This document shows positions 35,409 through 41,083 of a stretch of 41,083 nucleotides of DNA, piece after piece. The translations under genes were made by a program, and so were the position numbers. The stretch lies in the NCBI GenBank assembly GCA_963580245.1, contig CAUZJO010000019.1, forward strand, positions 1-41,083, in the 5' to 3' direction. Source of the stretch: CAUZJO01 sp963580245 (GTDB lineage Bacteria > Sumerlaeota > Sumerlaeia > MVZB01). Below the pieces are notes generated by a model. That model saw nothing but the letters and a program-made list of their open reading frames with translations, did no database searches and had not been told where the DNA came from. Numbering within the stretch: position 1 is the first letter of the stretch; each line of letters opens with the position of its first letter.

Positions 35409-35741
35409 TCATCCGCGCCGTTCAGGCTGTCCGCTGGGTTCACCGAGCTGAGCGGTCACGCGCTCGTCGATGCGCTGGATCAGTCCGCCCAGGAGCTGGC
35501 GCGTCGTCGCGGTTCCCTCCAGGTCGCGACGCGCCTCGTCCAGCTCCACGGCCAACTGGAACGTCGCCATCGCCATCGCGCGGGGGCCCAGGCCCACCCC
35601 GTTGCGCACGATTTCCTCGTAGACCCGATTCGCAACGTCCGCCGCGCGCTGGTATTGCGCCTCTTCCTCGGGCGTGACGCGAATGCGCAAGCTCTGGCCC
35701 CCAACGTTGACCGTCATGGATTTTGTGTCGTTCTGGTTCAT
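35409..35741 (-). CDS. zapA: Cell division protein ZapA
   Basis: A 110-residue FtsZ-ring stabiliser. The N-terminal VNVGGQSLRIRVTPEEE block and the following helix (ANRVYEEIV) match the ZapA head; the remaining sequence is the coiled-coil tail. It lies 15 bases after the coiled-coil gene and 26 before recA. Confidence 0.85.
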   Translation of the reverse strand: MNQNDTKSMTVNVGGQSLRIRVTPEEEAQYQRAADVANRVYEEIVRNGVGLGPRAMAMATFQLAVELDEARRDLEGTATTRQLLGGLIQRIDERVTAQLGEPSGQPERRG

Positions 35742-35756
35742 CGGTCCTTCAGCCGC

Positions 35757-36119
35757 CTATTGGTGATGGGCTTTCTGATGTTCCCCGGCATGTTCATCTT
35801 GCTCGTGCTGCTCAGGTTGGCCCTCTTCGGCGCCGTCGCCCTGGACATCCTGTTCGAGCGAGTCGATCTTTTCCAGGATCGAGCGCAGTCGGTCGCGAAC
35901 TTGCTTTTCTTTGTTGGCCATGCCCTCGACCTCGCGCTGCAAACTCTGCAACTGTTGCTGCAATTCCTCATTGCGCACGTTGAGGTTCTGCAGGGAGTCG
36001 ATATGTTCACGCAGGTGTTTGTTCTCCTGGCGCAGGTTATTATTCTCCTGGCGCGCGGCGTCGAACATCCGCATGACCGACTCGACGCGTTCTTCGAGTT
36101 CCTGAAATTGTTCCAGCAT
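35757..36119 (-). CDS. ZapB-like coiled-coil protein
   Basis: A 120-residue, almost wholly coiled-coil protein with regular heptads (FQELEERVESVMRMFD, ENNNLRQENKHLREHID), ending in a Gln/His/Glu-rich tail. Directly before zapA, it fits a ZapB-type partner that links ZapA and the chromosome; low-complexity coiled coils resemble many families, so the assignment relies on position. Confidence 0.7.
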   Translation of the reverse strand: MLEQFQELEERVESVMRMFDAARQENNNLRQENKHLREHIDSLQNLNVRNEELQQQLQSLQREVEGMANKEKQVRDRLRSILEKIDSLEQDVQGDGAEEGQPEQHEQDEHAGEHQKAHHQ

Positions 36120-36253
36120 ACTTGGTTACCGATCTTCCGTGAAATGTTGACGGAATCGTGGCCGCCCCGCGCTTGGAAAGACGACCCACCATGCCCGGAG
36201 AGGGTCCATCCGTTCCCGTGTCGGCCAGGGTTGCGCCGTTGACCGGATGATCC

Positions 36254-36282
36254 ATTAAGTCAGGCCCAAAGCGAGATTGCAA
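36254..36282 (-). promoter_or_regulatory. Candidate promoter for zapB-zapA-recA
   Basis: On the minus strand TTGCAA (36277-36282) and CTTAAT (36254-36259) have a 17-bp spacer, and the DNA just upstream is AT-rich as in an UP element. The start point would be about 128 bases before the ATG at 36119. Confidence 0.4.
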
Positions 36283-36333
36283 GTGATAATTTCATCTGTT
36301 TTCGTTTTATCTTCGCCTCGGCGCCGCGCCTTC

Positions 36334-37488
36334 CTATCCGGCTCTCGCCCGCCTCTCCAAGCTGAGGGTCCGCAGCCAGTACTGGATCATGACGCCCAGA
36401 GCCAGGACGAGGCCCAGCGATTCCCACATGGTGCGATGCGCGGGAGATAGCCCCATGAACGTGCCCATCAGGGCGAGGAGATCACACGCGGCAAAGCGAA
36501 CCATGTTCATGCGCAGAACCTGGGCGTGCGAGAGGCCGGTGCGCATCAAACGCTGGTAGAGGTGCTCGCGATGGGCCTGGAGCAGGTTGTGGCCAAGCCG
36601 GGCCCGGCGCGCCAGGGTCAGGCAGACATCGAAGATGAACGGCAGCAGAATGGTCAGCGAGGTCAGCCCGCTCAGGCGCACGCCGAGCTGGCCGCGTTGA
36701 CCCAGCACGACAAAGACCGCCAGCAGGTAGCCGACCGAGAGACTTCCCCCATCGCCCATGAAGACCTTGGAGGGGGGACGATTCCAGTAGAGGAACCCCC
36801 AACAGGCCATGGCCAGGATCGGCAGCAGATAGGCTTCGGCCCGGATCTGCTGGATGCGGTGCTCCAAGTATCCCGTCAGGAAAAGGGACAGAAACATCGT
36901 CACCGCCGAGAAGCGGCCGAAATTAGCCGCGAAGCCGTCCATCCCGTCCATGAAGTTGAATCCGTTGGTGAAGAAGAGGATCCACAGGACCGTGACCACC
37001 ACCGCAAGAGCAAGCCACATGCGGGTGGAAAAGACGTGGGCGTGAATGATCCGCGGGACCGCCCCGCCTCCGGCCGCGGGGGCCAGCGCGGCAAGGGTCA
37101 TCAGCCCCAGCTTCACCAGTGCCGGCAGGTCCGTAACGTCGTCGATCAACCCGACGATGAACATCAGCGCCCACCCCAGGCCCAACCAGGTCACCAGGGA
37201 GGGGTTGTAGGCTAACGGGGCGAACTCGTGGGGGGCGAGCCACCCGGCCAGCAGGAATCCCCCCGAGCACAGGCCGAACGCCAGCGCCAGTCCCACGCCT
37301 CCCAGGCGGGGTTTGGGGACGGTGTGCGAGCTGCGCTCGTTGACGTGGCTGACGATCCCCCGCGCCTCGGCCCAGCGAGCGAAAAACCCGGTCAGCCGGC
37401 GGCCCAACAGAAAGGCCACGACCATCGCCGCCGTGAACGCGGTGAGTTCGAGTACGAAAAGCAGGGCGGTGGTTTCAAGCTGGGTCAT
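36334..37488 (-). CDS. Undecaprenyl-phosphate sugar-1-phosphate transferase, WecA/TagO type
   Basis: A 384-residue membrane enzyme of the MraY/WecA superfamily with about ten membrane segments. Catalytic marks are GLIDDVTDLPA (Asp-Asp pair), NGFNFMDGMDG, KVFMGDGGSLS and the His-containing AHREHLYQRL loop of WecA/TagO. It would move a sugar-1-phosphate, commonly GlcNAc-1-P, from UDP to undecaprenyl phosphate to start O-antigen or other cell-surface polysaccharide. MraY is less likely because its distinct motifs and mur neighbours are absent. Confidence 0.88.
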   Translation of the reverse strand: MTQLETTALLFVLELTAFTAAMVVAFLLGRRLTGFFARWAEARGIVSHVNERSSHTVPKPRLGGVGLALAFGLCSGGFLLAGWLAPHEFAPLAYNPSLVTWLGLGWALMFIVGLIDDVTDLPALVKLGLMTLAALAPAAGGGAVPRIIHAHVFSTRMWLALAVVVTVLWILFFTNGFNFMDGMDGFAANFGRFSAVTMFLSLFLTGYLEHRIQQIRAEAYLLPILAMACWGFLYWNRPPSKVFMGDGGSLSVGYLLAVFVVLGQRGQLGVRLSGLTSLTILLPFIFDVCLTLARRARLGHNLLQAHREHLYQRLMRTGLSHAQVLRMNMVRFAACDLLALMGTFMGLSPAHRTMWESLGLVLALGVMIQYWLRTLSLERRARAG

Positions 37489-37536
37489 GGCCGTTCGGGC
37501 CGATGGGGGGATGGCATCGCGGGTGTTGAGGAAACC

Positions 37537-38325
37537 CTAACCCACTTCGATAAGCTGCCCGTCGAAGGCAAGTTTGGCCCAGTCGGGCAGATCACGGTTG
37601 GTCGTCTCATGGTCGAGTTCGTCGGCGATGTGTGTAAAATAGGCCTGGCGCACGCCAAGCCGCCGGCAAGCCTCCAGCGACTGCTCCAGATTGAAATGGG
37701 TCGAGTGCGGCCGGTGACGCAGGGCCGAGATGATCAGGACGTCGAGATCGCCCAGCAGGTCGATTGAGCGGTCGGGGATGCCGCTGCAATCGGTGAGGTA
37801 CGCGAACCTCCCCAGGCGGAAACCGAGAATGGGCAACTTGCCGTGCAACACCTCCAATGGGAGGACCTCGACGCCCACGCAATCGAACGGAACGGTCGGC
37901 CGGACTGGGACCAGGTCCAGTTGAGGCACGCCGCCTCCCTTCTGGAGCGGGTTAAAGCAGTAGTTGAACCGGGTGACAAGGTCATCGATGAAAGGCTGGC
38001 TCGAGTGAATCGGGATGGAGGCACCTTGAAAATAATTATAGGCCCGCAGGTCGTCGATGCCGTTGACGTGGTCGGAGTGGGTATGGGTCAGCAGGACGGC
38101 GTCGATGCGTGGCATCGGCCAGGCCAGCATCTGCCAGCGGAAATCGACGGAACAATCGACCAGGAAATGGCGGTCGCCGATCTGGATCGAGATGCTCGAA
38201 CGCATGCGCTTGTTGCGCGGATCCTCGGAGGTGCAAACCGCGCAGGTGCAACCGACGACGGGTACGCCCATCGACGTGCCCGAGCCCAGGACGCGAATCT
38301 TGAGGGGTGGGTAGACGGGCGGCAC
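37537..38325 (-). CDS. Metallo-beta-lactamase-fold hydrolase, PhnP-like
   Basis: A 262-residue hydrolase. LGSGTSMGVPVVGC begins the fold, followed by a CTCAVC cysteine motif that in PhnP binds a structural zinc; LLTHTHSDHVNGIDDLR is the metal site; YLTDCSGIPD and FTHIADELDHE complete the ligands. PhnP cleaves cyclic phosphodiesters, but many relatives of this group are uncharacterised, so the substrate is open. It has no phn neighbours. Confidence 0.87.
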   Translation of the reverse strand: MPPVYPPLKIRVLGSGTSMGVPVVGCTCAVCTSEDPRNKRMRSSISIQIGDRHFLVDCSVDFRWQMLAWPMPRIDAVLLTHTHSDHVNGIDDLRAYNYFQGASIPIHSSQPFIDDLVTRFNYCFNPLQKGGGVPQLDLVPVRPTVPFDCVGVEVLPLEVLHGKLPILGFRLGRFAYLTDCSGIPDRSIDLLGDLDVLIISALRHRPHSTHFNLEQSLEACRRLGVRQAYFTHIADELDHETTNRDLPDWAKLAFDGQLIEVG

Positions 38326-38506
38326 GGTCTGGTCTTGGCTTGCGGTGATTTGTTTTGAATTCTAGACCTTGGCCCACCAAGATCGTCTTTCATAACGCAC
38401 GCGGGGCCCCATCATTCCGATGCTTTTGCCCTTGGGCCTCCCAGACTAACGCCCCTCCGAGGGCGATGCAATCCTTTAGCCCCAACGGGTAATCCCTTTA
38501 GCTTCA

Positions 38507-39640
38507 ATGGATTCCAGCCGTCGTCTCAAGATCCTGCGCGTGATCACCTGGCTGCCCGTCGGCGGTATCGAGCGGCGGTTGGTGGCGACGCTGCCGCGGC
38601 TGGATCGCGAACGGTTCGACGTGTCCCTCGTTTGCATCCGCGAGCGGGGGCCGTTGGCCGAGGAGCTTGAGGCCGCCGACATCCCGGTCGAATGCGTCCC
38701 GCTCCACAGCCGCTGGGACCCTTGGGGGCTGCAGCGGCTGGCTGGGCTGATGCGCGAACGCCGGATCGATATCGTCCACGGCCACATGTATCGCGGCAAC
38801 GTGCCGGCGACGGTCGCGGCGCGGCTGGCGGGGGTGCGGCGCGTGTGGTGCCAGGTCCATAACGTCGACACCTGGGAGACCCGCCGTCAGGCGTGGGTCG
38901 ACCGCCGGCTGTGCCGCTGGCGAAGCGGCATGATCGCCGTCAGCGAGAGCGTGCGGGGGGACGTGATCGAAACGCTGCGCCTGCCGCCCGAGCGCGTCAG
39001 GGTTATCCGTAACGGGGTCGAGATCGAGAGGTTCAGCCTGGCGCGAGGCCGACGTGGCCAGTTACGCGCCGAGCGCGGGGTCCGCCCCGACCAGACCGTC
39101 TTTCTGTTCGCCGGACGGCTGGTCGAACAGAAGCGTTGCCGTGATTTCCTCGACGCCTTCGGCCGGCTCCAGAGCGAGCCGGCGGGGGAGGGGCTTCGGG
39201 CCTGGATCGTGGGCGACGGGCCGTGCCGCGAGGCCCTGGAGCGTCAGGCGGGCCGGCTCCCGCGACCCGATGCGGTCCAGTTCTTCAGCGCGCGGGACGA
39301 CGTCGAGGATTTCATGGCCGCGGCCGACGTTTTCGTCCTCCCCTCGACCAAGGAGGGGTTCTCGAACGCATTGGTCGAAGCGATGGCCTCGGGTTTGGCC
39401 ATCGTCGCGACCGACGTGGGGGGCAACACCGAGGCCGTCCGCGACGGCCTGGAGGGACGGATCGTCCCGCCGCTCAAGACCGACCCACTCACCGAGGTGC
39501 TGCGGGCACTGTGGAGAGAACCGGAACTGCGCCGCCGACTGGCCGAAGCCGCCCGGACCCGCGCGCCGCTCTTCAGCCTTGACCGCATGATCACCGAACT
39601 CGAAGACCTCTATACCGAGTCCCATGAGATGGAGGGCTAG
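38507..39640 (+). CDS. Glycosyltransferase family 4
   Basis: A 377-residue GT-B enzyme that moves a sugar from a nucleotide sugar. WLPVGGIERRLVATLPRLD opens the N-terminal half; NGVEIERFS marks the domain junction; the C-terminal half has FAGRLVEQKRC and the EX7E-type donor site STKEGFSNALVEAMASGLAIVATDVGGNTE. Likely substrates are cell-surface glycans, which fits the WecA-type gene at 36334. The next gene overlaps its end by 17 bases. Confidence 0.9.
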   Translation: MDSSRRLKILRVITWLPVGGIERRLVATLPRLDRERFDVSLVCIRERGPLAEELEAADIPVECVPLHSRWDPWGLQRLAGLMRERRIDIVHGHMYRGNVPATVAARLAGVRRVWCQVHNVDTWETRRQAWVDRRLCRWRSGMIAVSESVRGDVIETLRLPPERVRVIRNGVEIERFSLARGRRGQLRAERGVRPDQTVFLFAGRLVEQKRCRDFLDAFGRLQSEPAGEGLRAWIVGDGPCREALERQAGRLPRPDAVQFFSARDDVEDFMAAADVFVLPSTKEGFSNALVEAMASGLAIVATDVGGNTEAVRDGLEGRIVPPLKTDPLTEVLRALWREPELRRRLAEAARTRAPLFSLDRMITELEDLYTESHEMEG

Positions 39641-40061
39641 ACGGCTGGACCTCACCCCGACCCAGGCCCTGTGGCTGGCCGATTTCGTCCGCCTGGTCCA
39701 CCTGATGATCGTCCTGTTTATCGTCGCCGGGCTGTGCCTGATTTGGGTGGGCTACCATCAAGGCTGGCGCTGGATCGCGAACGGCATCTTCCGCCTGGTC
39801 CACCTGCTGGCGATGGGCCTGGTGGCCGTCCAGACGATTTTGGGCCGCGCCTGCCCGCTGACGATCTGGGAATGGGAACTGCGCCAACGGGCCGGCCGGG
39901 GCGGAAACGATCCAGGGTCGTTCATCGATTACTGGACCGAGCGCATCCTATTCTTCGATCTCCACCCCGCGTTCTTCGCCGTTCTCTACATCCTGTTCTT
40001 CGGCGCCATCATCTGGACCTACTGGAAAATCCCGCCCCGGCCGCTTCGACTACCTCGTTGA
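39624..40061 (+). CDS. DUF2784 membrane protein
   Basis: A 145-residue protein with three or four membrane segments. VRLVHLMIVLFIV and the GRACPLTIWEWELR stretch are the signature of DUF2784, a family of small integral membrane proteins of unknown function. It overlaps the glycosyltransferase gene by 17 bases, so it is probably translated with it. Confidence 0.87.
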   Translation: MRWRARRLDLTPTQALWLADFVRLVHLMIVLFIVAGLCLIWVGYHQGWRWIANGIFRLVHLLAMGLVAVQTILGRACPLTIWEWELRQRAGRGGNDPGSFIDYWTERILFFDLHPAFFAVLYILFFGAIIWTYWKIPPRPLRLPR

Positions 40062-40625
40062 AAGCCCTACGCGTGAAAACTCAGCCCTCTCCCCTGGATG
40101 GAAACGCCGGTAAACGATGCGACACATCTGACGGCATTGGAAGATGGATTTATTTGCACACATGCGACGTTCATCGCTGCTTTACGTCTAAAGGCGCCTC
40201 GGACGGCGTAGTGGCGGATTTGGACTTGGCGGAGTAGAGGGGGGGGGGTGAAGGCCGGATGGGGATTTGGCCTTCGATCGTGTGGCTCGGTCGAGGCTAG
40301 CTCTATCCGAGCTGTTGCAGCGCGGACCGTTGTCCTGCATGGACGCGGGTTGGGGACTGACGGCGCATTGGCCGAACATCCTTAGAAAGAGTGTAGCATG
40401 GATGGAAATGTGGGTGTAGGGAGGACTAGGAGGGTTTGTAGGTGGCGGCGCTGATAGCCCGGCGGCCGCTCCTTCCTCGAGGATCTTTTGTAATCGTGCG
40501 CCCTTCTTCCGATCCCAGCGGCTGTAATCGCCGCAAACGGGCGAGTCTCACAGTCTACCGGAACGGACCCCGGCAGTGGACCTACTCCCTATATCCGGTT
40601 ACGCTCAGCGGTACGTTTTTACTCC
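40062..40625. other. Noncoding stretch, possible gene remnant
   Basis: No convincing gene. A run of ten G at 40239-40248 and a minus-strand open stretch (about 40455-40549) reading YSRWDRKKGARLQKILEE look like decayed coding DNA, but they lack a start and a family. Confidence 0.4.
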
Positions 40626-40630
40626 GTGAT

Positions 40631-40786
40631 CTTTACTTCTGGATTTGAGTTTGGTTTTCTTAGTGTCGTCGGTAGCAGCATGTTGCGCCTTTTCGATCAC
40701 GTGGTGGTCTTTACTTCTGGATTTGCATTTGGTTTTTTGGTACCGCCGGTAGCAGCATGTTCCGCCTTTTCCATCACGTAATCGAA
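40631..40786. repeat. 77-78 bp tandem repeat, two units
   Basis: Two units, from 40631 and 40709, begin CTTTACTTCTGGATTT and share GGTAGCAGCATGTT and CGCCTTTTC, with about 85 percent identity and a one-base length difference. GTGATC at 40626 and GATCAC at 40695 flank the first unit as a short inverted repeat. The array lies within about 15 bases of the IS5-like remnant. Confidence 0.8.
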
Positions 40787-40804
40787 TGGCAATACTAGAG
40801 CCTG

Positions 40805-41083
40805 TTAACACAAACGGAGCATGTCGACGGCAAGGGCGAAACAGATAAAACCGGCAAACATAACATCCAACTTCTCAAAACGGGAAAAGATCCGACGAAA
40901 GCCTTTCAAACGACGGAAAAGCCGCTCCACTTCTATTGCATTTTTTATACATTTCCCGCTCATATCCCCAAGGATACATCCGGTTGCGCTTTGGAGGAAC
41001 GATTGGTTCCATCCCCAAATCCACGACCATTTGGCGCATGACATTACCTTCGTAGGCGCGATCCATGAGCATATAGCGGATCT
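40805..41083 (-). pseudogene. IS5-family transposase, 3' fragment, frameshifted
   Basis: Two overlapping minus-strand frames together give the end of an IS5-family transposase: DRAYEGNVMRQMVVDLGM and PPKRNRMYPWGYEREMYKKCN in one, EVERLFRRLKGFRRIFSRFEKLD in the other. One extra base at 40934 separates them, just before the catalytic Glu. In the family pattern Y-x2-R-x3-E-x6-K the Arg is also replaced by Cys (MYKKC). The 5' part lies beyond the window. The element end is probably about 40797 near GAGCCTGTTAAC. Confidence 0.8.

Noticed and set aside
36120..36333. LexA box before the recA operon
   Set aside because: No palindrome of a known LexA type was found in the upstream region.
36526..37215. 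229-codon open frame opposite the WecA-type gene
   Set aside because: Low-complexity Gln/Arg-rich shadow without a start signal.
40605..40811. 68-codon minus frame with repeated KSRSKDH
   Set aside because: It is only the translation of the tandem DNA repeat; no start signal or family.
40934..40950. Programmed -1 frameshift at the A-run of the IS5 transposase
   Set aside because: A -1 shift at the six A gives ATG CAA TAG, a stop; only a one-base skip restores the frame, so it is a mutation.

Overview
The window is a chromosomal segment of a high-GC bacterium. It has a Gram-negative outer membrane (lpxA, lipoproteins), makes menaquinone by the futalosine route (mqnE), and uses RNase J. The ribosomal protein S6 carries a long low-complexity tail and the RpiB is of the Glu type. 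My best guess is a planctomycete or an uncultured relative; this is inference from gene content, not from any search. Each edge of the window lies inside a different broken insertion sequence (IS1380-like on the left, IS5-like on the right), which suggests contig breaks at multicopy elements.

Layout. 1-190: frameshifted IS1380-type transposase start with its promoter. 341-3660 (minus): mqnE, then a phosphate pair (PhoU-like regulator and Na/Pi symporter). 4073-5033: thioredoxin-fold protein (+) and folB (-). 5291-10378 (+): information-processing run rplY-pth-rpsF-ssb-rpsR-dnaN-TPR protein, with dnaN where rplI is often found. 10411-11337 (-): rsmA. 11552-11577: a near-perfect palindrome before a secreted protein gene. 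13069-20845 (+): GNAT acetyltransferase, a response regulator whose C-terminus looks like a HEPN domain, RNase J, a GH57 glucanotransferase and two oligopeptide-type ABC permeases. 20946-24312 (+): an SGNH hydrolase whose motif order looks circularly permuted, larB, an unknown gene, a noncoding stretch with a 24-bp inverted repeat and three hairpins, then purE. 24314-27411 (-): hemC-hemD and a membrane histidine kinase, tightly packed. 27758-30363 (+): leuB-like dehydrogenase, rpiB, lpxA. 30397-33741 (-): lipoprotein, HAD hydrolase and LarA-like protein, plus an ankyrin lipoprotein gene with a stop codon inside its signal peptide. 33847-34303 (+): a small membrane-protein gene preceded by a decayed copy of itself. 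34315-38325 (-): zapB-like, zapA and recA; a WecA-type transferase; a metallo-beta-lactamase-fold hydrolase. 38507-40061 (+): GT4 glycosyltransferase and a DUF2784 protein. 40062-41083: noncoding DNA with a 77-78 bp tandem repeat and the IS5-like remnant.

Most genes are housekeeping. The least ordinary elements are the receiver-HEPN fusion (13724-15001), the permuted SGNH protein (20946-21869), the interrupted ankyrin lipoprotein (30397-30861), the decayed tandem membrane gene (33847-34303) and the structured DNA before purE.
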